Assembly (NCBI RefSeq): GCF_007830635.1
Contig: NZ_VLLA01000004.1
Span: forward strand, 310,001 to 374,000
From: Bradyrhizobium huanghuaihaiense
GTDB lineage: Bacteria; Pseudomonadota; Alphaproteobacteria; Rhizobiales; Xanthobacteraceae
Direction: 5' to 3'
Length of the DNA stretch: 64,000 nt
Shown: positions 28,072-36,708 of the stretch, in pieces
Layout of the letters: each line of letters begins with the position of its first letter
Numbering within the stretch: the stretch's first letter is position 1
Position numbers and translations under genes: made by a program
Notes under the pieces: generated by a model
What the model was told of the DNA's origin: nothing
Database searches by the model: none
Seen by the model: only the letters and a program-made list of their open reading frames with translations

Positions 28072-28102
28072 AAAATCGGCCTCGCTGGGCGAGGCCGATT
28101 TT
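28072..28102 (-). terminator. Rho-independent terminator after sciP
   Basis: A perfect 13-bp stem, AAAATCGGCCTCG against CGAGGCCGATTTT, with loop CTGGG. On the minus strand it is followed by a T-run (complement of the A-run at 28069-28075). It lies 28 bp after the sciP stop and insulates fliF from sciP. Confidence 0.9.
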
Positions 28103-28130
28103 CGTCAAAAGCCGCAGATTTCCGGATCGC

Positions 28131-28406
28131 TTACTGGCGATATTGCTGGATGCGGGTGGTGCGAAGACCCGCCAGACCGTGCTGGTCGATGGAAAACTGC
28201 CAGGAGAGGAATTCGTCGACCGTCAGGGTATAACGGCTGCAGGCCTCCTCGAGGGAGAGAAGTCCGCCACGCACAGCGGCGACGACCTCGGCCTTGCGGC
28301 GGATGACCCAGCGTTTGGTGCCGGGTGCGGGCAGATCTGCGATCGTCAGCGGACTGCCGTCCGGCCCGATGACGTATTTTACCCTCGGGCGATGGGGTTC
28401 TGTCAT
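28131..28406 (-). CDS. sciP: SciP, CtrA inhibitory protein (DUF1153)
   Basis: 91 residues: MTEPHRPRVKYVIGPDGSPL, LPAPGTKRWVIRRKAEVVAA, then LEEACSRYTLTVDEFLSWQ, the near-invariant DUF1153 sequence with a helix-turn-helix. In Caulobacter SciP binds CtrA and blocks it from recruiting RNA polymerase in swarmer cells. The position beside the fliF operon is the same as in Caulobacter. An ATG at 28427 is an alternative start; the chosen one matches the family N-terminus. Confidence 0.93.
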   Translation of the reverse strand: MTEPHRPRVKYVIGPDGSPLTIADLPAPGTKRWVIRRKAEVVAAVRGGLLSLEEACSRYTLTVDEFLSWQFSIDQHGLAGLRTTRIQQYRQ

Positions 28407-28630
28407 GGCGTACTCACAAACTCTCAACCACTGAACTCACGCAGTAACCGTAACCCCCGCGGCTTAAAAATCCGCTAAGCCTAAGGCTTCAATACAATTC
28501 TCGTTGAAACTTGCGGGAACGCGGCCGGCCTGGCGGGCGAAACAGCATGGTTCGGGCCGGCCAGGCGGGCAGAAGGTAAATACTTTACTAACGAACTGGG
28601 GCTGCGGTGGTGTCGCGAGGCCCCTAACTG

Positions 28631-28808
28631 TCGTCCCGGCCTAGTGCGCAATTGCGCACGGGGGCCGGGACCTATACCGCGTGATCTATCAATCAGACGC
28701 AGGTAGCAGTACCGGAAATTGACTTCCTAACCACTGGTCTTCGCCAAACTTCTGCCTGTGGTTATGGGTCCCGGCCCCCGTGCGCAATTGCGCACTAGGC
28801 CGGGACGA
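28631..28808. repeat. MITE-like element with perfect 42-bp inverted ends
   Basis: The arms 28631-28672 and 28767-28808 are exact reverse complements over 42 bp and surround a 94-bp centre with no gene. Each arm itself contains the palindrome GTGCGCAATTGCGCAC and starts with TCGTCCCGGCC. The arm sequence is a many-copy element type in Bradyrhizobium. It fills most of the space between sciP and flgD. Confidence 0.85.
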
Positions 28809-28837
28809 CACCGAATATGCGGCTCGCGCGCTCACCC

Positions 28838-29542
28838 TCAATTGCTCGTCGCAATAATGCTCTTCACCTGGCTCAGCGTGTAGCTGGCGCCGTCGATGGT
28901 GAGCAGCGGCGGCGACTGCGTCAGGTCGACCGACGACACCGTGCCCTGCACCTGCGCGGCGATGCCGACAGTGTTGTTCGCGACGTCCTTGCCCGTGGCC
29001 GAGATCGTGTACTTGCCGTCGGGCCATTGCGTGCCGTCATTGCCCATGCCGTTCCAGGTGAAGGGAATGTCGGTGCCGGCGGAGGCGGTGTATTTGCCGG
29101 TGAACACGGTCTGGCCGCTGGCATTGGCGACGGTGATGTCGACGGTGGAATCGGACGGCACGTTGAGATGCCAGGTCGCCGACGAGTTCTTCATGGTCGC
29201 GGTCGAGCCGTCGACCAGGGCGGTCTTGCCGACGAAGCCCAGCGCCTGGGTCGCCTGCGTGGTCTGCTGCAGGGTGACGAGCTGGGCCAGCGAGTCGTTG
29301 GTCTTGAGCTGCTGCTCGACGCCGGCGAACTGCACCAGCTGCTGGGTGAACTGGTTGGTGTCGAGCGGATCGAGCGGGTTCTGGTTCTGCAGCTGCGTCG
29401 TCAGCAGTGTCAGGAAGGTCTGGAAATTGCCGGCGAGCGTCGATCCCGTGCTCGAGCTCAGCGAGTTCGATGTGGACGATTTCGGGATGTCGGTCGTGCC
29501 GGAGACGACGGAGGGGGCGGTGGCGGCATTCGTGGTGGTCAT
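28838..29542 (-). CDS. flgD: FlgD, flagellar hook assembly (capping) protein
   Basis: 234 residues. The conserved N-terminal FlgD motif is FLTLLTTQLQNQNPLDPLD then FTQQLVQFAGVEQQLKTN. The C-terminal half is a FlgD Ig/tudor-like domain with FTWNGMGNDGTQWPDGKYTI. It scaffolds hook assembly. The gene starts 13 bp after fliK and shares its transcript. Confidence 0.94.
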   Translation of the reverse strand: MTTTNAATAPSVVSGTTDIPKSSTSNSLSSSTGSTLAGNFQTFLTLLTTQLQNQNPLDPLDTNQFTQQLVQFAGVEQQLKTNDSLAQLVTLQQTTQATQALGFVGKTALVDGSTATMKNSSATWHLNVPSDSTVDITVANASGQTVFTGKYTASAGTDIPFTWNGMGNDGTQWPDGKYTISATGKDVANNTVGIAAQVQGTVSSVDLTQSPPLLTIDGASYTLSQVKSIIATSN

Positions 29543-29555
29543 TGGCGAATACTCC

Positions 29556-31184
29556 TCACACTCTGATGTCGACGCCGCTGCTCGATCCGAGCATGCGGCC
29601 ATAGCCGCGCCCCACGGGCGCTGCGGGAACGCTGTCGTCCTCGCTGATGATCAGCCGGCGGGCATTGCCGCCATTGTCGTTGTTCTGGCCGGACTGCTGG
29701 CCGGACGAATTCTGGTCGCGCAAGCTGAAGGACAGCCCGTTGCTGCCGGTTTTGAAGCCGGCATCGTCGAGCGCGCGCTGCAATTGAGGCGCGTCCTGCC
29801 GCAGCATCTGCAGCGTCTCCGGCTTCTCGACCGTCAGATGCGAGGTCACTTGGCCATTGCGGTCGACATTGATGCGGACGTCGATACGGCCCAAGTCGAC
29901 CGGATCGAGGCTGATGTCGAAGCGCGTTTTTCCGGCACGCGCGGCGGCGGCGATCTCGATCGGGACGGCATTGATCGGCACCGCCGCGGAGGTCGCCGCG
30001 GTCGCGGTCAACGTTGCGGTCGAGGCGGTCGCGGCCGAGGTCGTCGTGGTCAGCGGGGCCTGCACCGCGGAGGCGGCCTGCGCGCTCGTGTCGACCTGCG
30101 CCGCGACAGCCTGAGCGCCTGCATGCGCGTGCGTGTTCGTCGCCGCGGGCGCCGCGTCGGTCGAGCCGGCCTTCACGTCGGCCTTCGCGTCGGTTGCGCT
30201 GCCATCGGCCTGCGGCTTGGCGGCTTGCGGATGCGCGGCGTTGGTGGCTGTCGCATTTGCCGGCGTGAGCGCAGCGTTCGCCTTGCCCGCGTCCTGGCCG
30301 ATATTGGAGACGTCGCTTGCGCCGGCGGCGGTCGCGGCAGCCTTGAAAGAGGTCTTTGGCGTGCCCTGGTCCACTGCGGCGATCAGCCCGCCATTGGTCT
30401 TGGCCTCCGTCGCGGTGCCCTCGGTGCCGTCAGTCGCGCCGGTCGCGGCATCGGCCAGCGTCGCCGAGGTGTCGGCATCGACTTTCGCGCCGGCGGTCTT
30501 GGCGCTCTTGTCGCCGGGCGTTGCGGTATCGGTCTTGGTGCCGGCGATCTGCGCCGCGGTGGAAGCGCTGGCGGCGATGCCGGCAGCGGCGATCGTCAGC
30601 GGCGAGGCGGCGGCATCGCTGGCCTGGCTTGCGGCCGCATTCGGATCGACCGGCACCACGGGCGCGGCGACGACGACCGCGTTCGGATCGGGCAGAGCGG
30701 GCTGCGTCGCGTCGACTTGCGCCGCGGTTGCGGCATCGACGGCGCCGGCGAGGCTGTCGCTGCCGTCGGTCTTGTCGCCCTTGGTCTCCTCGGATTTGTC
30801 GGCCGATTTGGCGTCGGAGGCTTCTAGCTTGTCCTTGGTCTTGCCCGTCTTGGCGGGATCCTTGACCTGATCGTCCGTGGCCTCGCTCTTCGCGGGCGCG
30901 GAGGTGTCGGTGTCGTCGCTGGCCTTGCTTTGCGCGGAGGAGTCTGTGGACGCGGCGTCGCGCGAGCTGCGGTCGGAGGCGGAGGACGACGAGGCGGAAT
31001 CGGTCCGGCGCGGCGCGGTGTCCTGGGCCGGCGCGTTGTTGCTGATCGCCTGGGTGTTGCTATCGACCAGCGAGCCGAAGGAGTCGCTCGGGGACGTGTC
31101 CTTGTGCCCTTGCGAGCGCGCAGGCTTCTGTTGCGCGCTCGAAACCTGGACGCTGGCAGCTAGATCTGACGAAACACCGACCAC
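29556..31184 (-). CDS. fliK: FliK-type flagellar hook-length control protein
   Basis: 542 residues from a GTG start with GAGAGG before it. The first 430 residues are a low-complexity Ala/Ser/Asp/Thr ruler region. The C-terminal domain has FDISLDPVDLGRIDVRINVD, HLTVEKPETLQMLRQDAPQL and ALDDAGF, the Flg_hook (FliK C) signature. It measures hook length and switches export specificity. A sigma-54 promoter sits 36-52 bp upstream of the start. Confidence 0.9.
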   Translation of the reverse strand: MVGVSSDLAASVQVSSAQQKPARSQGHKDTSPSDSFGSLVDSNTQAISNNAPAQDTAPRRTDSASSSSASDRSSRDAASTDSSAQSKASDDTDTSAPAKSEATDDQVKDPAKTGKTKDKLEASDAKSADKSEETKGDKTDGSDSLAGAVDAATAAQVDATQPALPDPNAVVVAAPVVPVDPNAAASQASDAAASPLTIAAAGIAASASTAAQIAGTKTDTATPGDKSAKTAGAKVDADTSATLADAATGATDGTEGTATEAKTNGGLIAAVDQGTPKTSFKAAATAAGASDVSNIGQDAGKANAALTPANATATNAAHPQAAKPQADGSATDAKADVKAGSTDAAPAATNTHAHAGAQAVAAQVDTSAQAASAVQAPLTTTTSAATASTATLTATAATSAAVPINAVPIEIAAAARAGKTRFDISLDPVDLGRIDVRINVDRNGQVTSHLTVEKPETLQMLRQDAPQLQRALDDAGFKTGSNGLSFSLRDQNSSGQQSGQNNDNGGNARRLIISEDDSVPAAPVGRGYGRMLGSSSGVDIRV

Positions 31185-31219
31185 AGGCGACCTCTCGGAA
31201 ACATCTTCGGCAGAGGGGT

Positions 31220-31236
31220 AGCAAGGAGCGGGCCAG
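31220..31236 (-). promoter_or_regulatory. Sigma-54 promoter for fliK-flgD
   Basis: Read on the minus strand, CTGGCCCGCTCCTTGCT fits the -24/-12 consensus YTGGCACGRNNNTTGCW with the exact GG-N10-GC core. The predicted start would be about 25 bp before the fliK GTG. FlbD, encoded 7 kb away, is the natural activator. Confidence 0.7.
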
Positions 31237-31528
31237 CCTCCTGAATGGCGACTTTATGTAATGAAATCAATGTATTGTCAGATCGGTGTCCCGGCTGCGA
31301 GGAGCGCAAAAGCCCCGCCATTTCTGCCGCCCCGGCAAGAATTGCCCTAACCTCGAGGCCGGCGTGATTGCTTCACCGGAGTGCGGCCTATATTAAAGAG
31401 GCAGCTCACAGCCGCTTTCGACCGGGCAAGTCGCGCCCCGCGGGAACCAAAGTTCCCCGGGACCGTTCATGCCCCGGTCAAAGGCAAATCGCGGATCGCC
31501 GAACGCCGCCGTCACAGCTTAAGAACCC

Positions 31529-32710
31529 ATGCTCAACAGTCTGGATCTCGAAGGCCGTCCCGAGGACACCAGAGTCGTTGTCGCCATGTCGGGCGGCGTC
31601 GATTCCTCGACGACGGCTGCGCTGCTGAAGGCTGAAGGCTACGACGTCGTCGGCATCACGCTCCAGCTCTACGACCACGGCGCGGCCACCCAACGCAAGG
31701 GCGCCTGCTGCGCCGGCCAGGACATCCATGACGCCCGCGACGTCGCGGCCAAGCTCGGCATTCCCCATTACGTGCTCGACTACGAGGACCGTTTTCGCGA
31801 GTCCGTCATCGACAATTTCGCCGACTCTTACGCGCTAGGCGAAACGCCGGTGCCGTGCATCGAGTGCAACCGCAGCGTCAAATTCCGCGACCTCCTGAAG
31901 ACCGCCCGCGAGTTAGGGGCGCAAGCGCTCGCCACCGGCCATTACGTCGCCTCGCGCCGGCGCGACGACGGCTCGCGCGCGCTGGTCTGCGCGGCCGACG
32001 CCGACCGTGACCAGAGCTATTTCCTATTCGCGACCACGCAGGAGCAGCTCGACTTCCTGCGCTTCCCGCTCGGCGACATGACCAAGCCCGAGACGCGCGA
32101 GCTCGCCCGCCGCTTCGGCCTCAGCGTTGCCGACAAGCACGACAGCCAGGACATCTGCTTCGTGCCGACGGGCCGCTACACCGACATCATCACCCGCCTG
32201 CGGCCGAACGCGATGGACCCCGGCGACATCGTCGATCTCGACGGCCGCGTGCTCGGCCAGCATCACGGCATCGCCAATTTCACCGTCGGCCAGCGCCGCG
32301 GCCTCGGCATCGCCTCCGGCTCGCCGCTGTTCGTGGTGCGGCTCGACGCCGCCAATCGCCGCGTCGTCGTCGGCCCGCGCGATGCGTTGAAGATGCACAG
32401 CATCAGCTTGCGCGACGTCAACTGGATCGGCGGCGGCGACATCGACCGCGCGATCGGCAACGGCTTAGAGATGTTCGTGCGCGTGCGCTCGACCCGCTCG
32501 CCGCAGCCGGCCTGGCTGCGCGGCGGCAATGGTCATTACGAGGTCGAGCTCGTCGCCGGCGAAGAGGGCGTCTCGCCCGGCCAGGCCTGCGTGTTCTACG
32601 ACGCGCCCTCGGGCCAGGCCCGCGTGCTCGGCGGCGGTTTTATTCAGAGCGCCGCGGCGAAGGTCGCAGGCCACACGTCACGCCCGCTCGCGGAAGCCGT
32701 GCGCGGCTAA
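31529..32710 (+). CDS. mnmA: MnmA, tRNA 2-thiouridylase
   Basis: 393 residues. The PP-loop is [20 protein letters not shown]; the two catalytic Cys are in [12 protein letters not shown] and [25 protein letters not shown] is a further family hallmark. It makes s2U34 in tRNAs for Lys, Glu and Gln. Divergent from fliK across a 345-bp gap that holds the sigma-54 promoter on its fliK side; I see no distinct mnmA promoter. Confidence 0.96.
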   Translation: MLNSLDLEGRPEDTRVVVAMSGGVDSSTTAALLKAEGYDVVGITLQLYDHGAATQRKGACCAGQDIHDARDVAAKLGIPHYVLDYEDRFRESVIDNFADSYALGETPVPCIECNRSVKFRDLLKTARELGAQALATGHYVASRRRDDGSRALVCAADADRDQSYFLFATTQEQLDFLRFPLGDMTKPETRELARRFGLSVADKHDSQDICFVPTGRYTDIITRLRPNAMDPGDIVDLDGRVLGQHHGIANFTVGQRRGLGIASGSPLFVVRLDAANRRVVVGPRDALKMHSISLRDVNWIGGGDIDRAIGNGLEMFVRVRSTRSPQPAWLRGGNGHYEVELVAGEEGVSPGQACVFYDAPSGQARVLGGGFIQSAAAKVAGHTSRPLAEAVRG

Positions 32711-32747
32711 TCATCATGAGATCGGACCGCACTCACGCGACACCGGA

Positions 32748-32882
32748 AGTGCGCCCCTCTCCCGCCTGCGGGAAAGGGTTGGGGAGAGGGCTCTTTCCGC
32801 ACGCGATATCTCGCGAGAGGATAAAGCCCTCACCCGCCGCGCTCGCGCGCGCGTCGACCTCCCCCGCAAGCGGGGGAGGTGC
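32748..32882. repeat. Intergenic hairpin repeats
   Basis: The stretch has CTCTCCCGCCTGCGGGAAAGGG then GGGGAGAGGG, and a perfect hairpin ACCTCCCCCGC/GCGGGGGAGGT (32857-32880, loop AA). These are many-copy intergenic palindromes in Bradyrhizobium. They may also stop transcription out of mnmA. Confidence 0.65.
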
Positions 32883-32954
32883 ACCAACGTCGGGGTTGGC
32901 ATCGATCTCACCAATGTTCATTACATTCTAAGAATTCGCGTAAGGGCAGGGGGC

Positions 32955-33593
32955 ATGGCAGCAGACATCTCGCGGGCCGGGGTCGAGAAGGCCTATGGCC
33001 GCTGGGCGCCGGTCTATGATCTCGTGTTCGGCAAGGTCTTCGACGCGGGACGGCAGTCGACCATTGCGGAGGCCGACCGCATCGGCGGCCGCATCCTCGA
33101 CGTCGGCGTCGGCACGGGTCTTTCGCTCTCCGACTACGCGCGCACCACGAAGATCTGCGGCGTGGACATCTCCGAGCCGATGCTGCGCAAGGCGCAGGCG
33201 CGCGTGCGGAGCTTGCGCCTCTCCAATGTCGAAGTGCTCTCGGTGATGGACGCGAAGAACCTTGCCTTCCCCGCAAACCTCTTCGACGCGGTTGTGGCGC
33301 AATATGTCATCACCGCTGTGCCCGATCCCGAAGGAACGCTCGACGAGTTCGTCCGCGTGCTCAAGCCGGGCGGCGAGCTGATCCTCGTCAACCACATCGG
33401 CGCCGAGAAGGGTCTTCGCAAGCTCTCCGAGCTCGCCTTCGCCCCCATCGCCCGCCGCCTCGGCTGGCGCCCGGAATTCCCGTGGGCCCGGCTCGTCAAC
33501 TGGGCCGCCAAACACGGCGGCGTCACGCTCACCGAGCGCCGCCCGATGCCCCCGATGGGGCATTTCTCGCTGATCCGCTACCGCAAATCGTGA
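32955..33593 (+). CDS. Class I SAM methyltransferase, probable Rhodobacter-type phospholipid N-methyltransferase
   Basis: 212 residues. AYGRWAPVYDLVFGKVFDAG, the SAM-binding ILDVGVGTGLSL and ICGVDISEPMLRKAQARVR fit the PmtA/UbiE-like group. FDAVVAQYVITAVPDPEGTL and LKPGGELILVNHIG follow. Bradyrhizobium makes phosphatidylcholine and has several Pmt enzymes; this protein resembles the Rhodobacter type, but the substrate is not proven by sequence. Start ATG at 32955; ribosome site GGGGG is weak. Confidence 0.75.
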   Translation: MAADISRAGVEKAYGRWAPVYDLVFGKVFDAGRQSTIAEADRIGGRILDVGVGTGLSLSDYARTTKICGVDISEPMLRKAQARVRSLRLSNVEVLSVMDAKNLAFPANLFDAVVAQYVITAVPDPEGTLDEFVRVLKPGGELILVNHIGAEKGLRKLSELAFAPIARRLGWRPEFPWARLVNWAAKHGGVTLTERRPMPPMGHFSLIRYRKS

Positions 33594-33637
33594 TCGCGCC
33601 GCGGGAACACGCGCCAAGGCCGGCGCGTTTTCATCCC

Positions 33638-33994
33638 ATGCGCACGAGATCGAACATCATATTGGCGGGCCTCCTGATCGCTGCCTCAGGCAGCGCGATC
33701 GCGCAGGCCCCGCCGCTACCTGCGACGCCGCCGCAACAGACCGCGCCGCCGTCCCCGCAGCATGCGGCCAACTGCACCCCGCAGGACCGCCCGAACCGTC
33801 AGGCCGACGGCACCACCACCGGCCAGTCCCGGGAACCGCTCGGCGACAAGCTGGCCAAATCCGACGGCGTGCTCTGCCCGCCCGCCGGCGTCGACCCCGA
33901 CATGCACGCGCCGGCCCCCGACTCCGGCGCCAACACCCCGGTCATCCCGCCCCCCGGCAGCCCCGGCGGCGACCCGAATGTAAGGCCGAAATAG
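33638..33994 (+). CDS. Secreted Pro-rich hypothetical protein, 118 aa
   Basis: Signal peptide about residues 1-24 (MRTRSNIILAGLLIAASGSA), then a Pro/Ala-rich region, QHAANCTPQDRPNRQADGTT, and LGDKLAKSDGVLCPPAGVD. Two Cys may form a disulfide. I do not know a function. The start at 33638 gives the signal peptide; the frame opens farther upstream inside the methyltransferase gene but without one. Confidence 0.7.
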   Translation: MRTRSNIILAGLLIAASGSAIAQAPPLPATPPQQTAPPSPQHAANCTPQDRPNRQADGTTTGQSREPLGDKLAKSDGVLCPPAGVDPDMHAPAPDSGANTPVIPPPGSPGGDPNVRPK

Positions 33995-34009
33995 GCTGGT
34001 TTCCTCCTT

Positions 34010-34175
34010 GATCTCTCCCCGCCTGCGGGGAGAGGCCGGAGCGCATCGCAGATGCGATCCGGGTGAGGGGACTCTCCGCGAGTCTGGTGCCGGAAATTCC
34101 ACGAATCTGGCGAAAAACCGTCGTTTCCCGCCGGCTTGTCCCGCCGAAGCCTCGGCGAAGGCGGAAGCTTTTAGC
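34010..34175. repeat. Intergenic hairpin repeat and mosaic piece
   Basis: CTCTCCCCGCCTGCGGGGAGAG near 34013-34034 is a perfect hairpin, followed by CGGGTGAGGGG and later CCGAAGCCTCGGCGAAGGCGG. Same class as the repeat after mnmA. No gene is visible between 33995 and the tRNA. Confidence 0.6.
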
Positions 34176-34259
34176 AAACGCGGATTGACTTCCCGCCGCC
34201 CCCTTCTTTATATGCCGCGCGTTCGCGAGATCGGCCTTATTCGCCGCCGCGATCCCTGT

Positions 34260-34336
34260 GGCGGGGTAGCTCAGCTGGTTAGAGCACGGGAATCATAATC
34301 CTGGGGTCGGGGGTTCGAGTCCCTCTCCCGCTACCA
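34260..34336 (+). tRNA. tRNA-Met (CAT), elongator
   Basis: 77 nt including an encoded CCA. The acceptor arm is GGCGGGG/TCCCGCT with G-T pairs at both ends; D-arm GCTC/GAGC; anticodon arm CGGGA-ATCATAA-TCCTG with anticodon CAT at 34294-34296; T-arm GGGGG-TTCGAGT-CCCTC. The body matches elongator Met tRNAs of Alphaproteobacteria, not the initiator (which has three G-C pairs in the anticodon stem) nor the Ile-lysidine tRNA. Confidence 0.93.
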
Positions 34337-34707
34337 TCACTCCCCCCGAGCTCCTCTTTGATATGTCGGCGGAAGTCGGCCGATCGAGATTACGAATTCG
34401 GACAGCTCGCCTCAGGGGGAATGAAGGATCGACCTCCGCTGCCATAGCTACGATTTCCCACGACAATCTGCGATTTTGTACTGCTGATGGCGGTGGCCGA
34501 CCCGGCTACCAAGCCGCCGCGAGCTCAGCTTGCTTCGAGCCGAGCCAGTTTCGTTGGCTCCGCGCCGCGGGCGTAATCCTGCACCCAAACGACGTTTTGG
34601 CCGCATCGATGAGCGGGTTCATTGTCCACGTCATGTTGTGCAGTGGCTGGACCATGCACCGGCGACCGAAGCTGAGCCGCATCCTCGGCAGAAGTCTTGT
34701 TGCAATA
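34337..34707. other. Non-coding spacer between tRNA-Met and the catabolic locus
   Basis: About 370 bp with no credible gene on either strand. The 13.5-kb catabolic locus begins directly downstream of this tRNA, a common integration point for islands; I found no copy of the tRNA 3' end at the other side of the locus and no integrase. Confidence 0.5.
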
Positions 34708-34728
34708 TTTGATATATCATGTATCAAA
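34708..34728 (+). promoter_or_regulatory. Putative GntR operator A
   Basis: Contains the perfect palindrome TGATATATCA (34710-34719) inside a larger inverted pair TTTGATA/TATCAAA. It lies 39-57 bp before the kinase start, a position for promoter control. The same 10-mer precedes the transporter and the aminotransferase. Confidence 0.65.
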
Positions 34729-34765
34729 ATGCAGGACGTAGGTGAAGTCTCCTGCATTGGGCATC

Positions 34766-36049
34766 ATGAAACCAGTTCTTGGGGTGGTGGCGGACGATCT
34801 GACCGGCGGCATGGAGACCGCCGCCATGCTCATCGCGGCCGGTATCGACTGCGCATTCGTCTCGGACCCTGATCTTGTTGCGACCCTTGGCGACGTCCCA
34901 GCCATCGTGGTCGCGCAGAAGACGCGCGTCATCCCGGCTGGCGAGGCCGTTGCCAGGAACGAGAAGGCAGCGCGGGCTCTGCTCGCGCGTGGCACACGTC
35001 AGATATTCTTCAAATATTGCGCGACTTTCGATTCCACCGACCGCGGCAATATCGGCCCCGTCGCGGATATGCTGATGCGGCTCACTGGCGCGGACCACAC
35101 TGCGTTTTGCCCCGCCTCTCCCTCGCTTCGCCGCACCGTCTACAACGGCCATCTCTTTCTCGGGACCGAGTTGATCTCGGACTCGCCGAAGCGGAACGAT
35201 CCGCTGACGCCGATGACCGATCCCGACCTCGTTCGCGTGTTGCAGAGACAGACGCCGACCAGGGTCGGCCTTCTCGCTCATCCTTTGGTCAGTGCGGGCC
35301 CTGCGGATCTGGAGCGGGCGATCGCATCCGCGACCGGCCAGGGTGTTCGCTACTTCATTACGGATGCGATCTACGATCGCGATCTCGATGTGCTCGCCGC
35401 ATTGACTTCCGACTGGAAGCTGATGACGGGCAACGCAACGATCGTTCAGCATTACCCGGCGATCTGGAGAGCGCAGGGACTCGTCGCGCCGACGGGCAAC
35501 CAGGCGCGCTTGCCTGCGGTGAATGGGAGCGGAGTGGTTCTCGCCGGCAGTTGCGCGGAACGCACGCTCGAGCAACTTGCCGAATTCGAAAAATTCCGTC
35601 CGGTGTTCCGGATGAACCTCCTGGCTGCCGATGATGTCGAGTCGGCGGTCGGATCGGCGCTCGACTGGGCGCGACCGCGGCTGAAGGACGGGCCTGTCGC
35701 CATCTCGACCTCGGAATCGCCCGAGATCGTCAAATTGGTCCAGGAACGATATGGGCGCGAAGGCGCTGCGCAACTTGCCGAGACCATCCTCGGCCGGCTC
35801 GCTGTTTCGCTTCGTGCCGCCGGAGTTCGTCGCTTCGTCGTTGCAGGTGGCGAGACCTCGGGGTCGATCGTTGATCACCTCGGCATTCGTAGCTTGCGGG
35901 TTGGCCCGTATGGCGGTCCGGGTATCGGTACGGCCACCACCGATGGGGCGGATCCGATTGCCCTTTGCCTCAAGTCCGGCAAGCTCGGCCCGGTCGACCT
36001 GTTCATGACGACGCTGGAGTCCATGCTGCATCCGGAGAAGATAAATTGA
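34766..36049 (+). CDS. DUF1537 four-carbon acid sugar kinase family protein
   Basis: 427 residues. N-terminal MKPVLGVVADDLTGGMETAA is the OtnK/DtnK motif; FFKYCATFDSTDRGNIGPVA and the C-terminal nucleotide-binding VVAGGETSGSIVDHLGIRSL and GPGIGTATTDG follow. Family members phosphorylate 3-oxo-tetronates or D-threonate; the substrate here is unknown. ATG at 34766 matches the family N-terminus; a GTG at 34742 is possible. First gene of an operon with the aldolase and dehydrogenase. Confidence 0.88.
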   Translation: MKPVLGVVADDLTGGMETAAMLIAAGIDCAFVSDPDLVATLGDVPAIVVAQKTRVIPAGEAVARNEKAARALLARGTRQIFFKYCATFDSTDRGNIGPVADMLMRLTGADHTAFCPASPSLRRTVYNGHLFLGTELISDSPKRNDPLTPMTDPDLVRVLQRQTPTRVGLLAHPLVSAGPADLERAIASATGQGVRYFITDAIYDRDLDVLAALTSDWKLMTGNATIVQHYPAIWRAQGLVAPTGNQARLPAVNGSGVVLAGSCAERTLEQLAEFEKFRPVFRMNLLAADDVESAVGSALDWARPRLKDGPVAISTSESPEIVKLVQERYGREGAAQLAETILGRLAVSLRAAGVRRFVVAGGETSGSIVDHLGIRSLRVGPYGGPGIGTATTDGADPIALCLKSGKLGPVDLFMTTLESMLHPEKIN

Positions 36050-36693
36050 ACGAGCTTGAGCTGAGACAATCCCTGCTGGATTTCGTGATGAAGCTCGAAG
36101 TCAGGGGCTTCAACCATGGCAGCAGCGGCAATGTGAGCTGCCGCATCGGCGAAGACATTCTCATCACGCCGACGGGCGGCAACAGCGGCAATACGACGCC
36201 CGATCGGCTCGTGCGGCTGAGGCGCGATGGCACCGTACGCGATGGCGGCTTGCCGTCGAGCGAATGGCACATGCATCTGGCTATCATGAACGCCTATCCG
36301 CACGTGAATGCGATCGTGCACACGCATGCCGATTGCTGTGTCGCGCTGTCCTGCCTCGCAAAGCCGATACCCGCTTTCCACTATATGGTCGCCAGTTTCG
36401 GTGGAAACGATGTGCCGTGCGCTCCGTATGCGACGTTTGGAACGCGAGCTCTCGCAGATGGCGCGGTTGCCGCGCTCAGCGAGCGCAAGGCTTGTCTGTT
36501 GGCCAATCACGGCATGATCGCGACGGGCACGAGCCTGCAAGGGGCGTTCGATCTCACCGTGAAACTCGAGACTCTCGCCAGGCAATATCTGCTGGCCTGT
36601 CAGGCCGGTAAGCCTGCAATCCTTCCCGACGATGAGATGGCTCGCGTTATCGAGCGTTATACCAGCTACGGCCGGGCGCCTTTGCCGGCCTGA
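36046..36693 (+). CDS. Class II aldolase, FucA-like
   Basis: 215 residues from a TTG that overlaps the kinase stop; GGAG lies at 36033-36036. Zinc and catalytic residues are present: VHTHADCC (His-x-His), SSEWHMHLAIM (Glu) and LANHGMIATG (His). HYMVASFGGNDVPCAPYATF is typical of L-fuculose-phosphate aldolase relatives rather than OtnC. Coupled to the kinase, it probably cleaves or decarboxylates the phosphorylated sugar acid. Confidence 0.88.
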   Translation: MNELELRQSLLDFVMKLEVRGFNHGSSGNVSCRIGEDILITPTGGNSGNTTPDRLVRLRRDGTVRDGGLPSSEWHMHLAIMNAYPHVNAIVHTHADCCVALSCLAKPIPAFHYMVASFGGNDVPCAPYATFGTRALADGAVAALSERKACLLANHGMIATGTSLQGAFDLTVKLETLARQYLLACQAGKPAILPDDEMARVIERYTSYGRAPLPA

Positions 36694-36708
36694 TCGAGGA
36701 GCGTTGTT

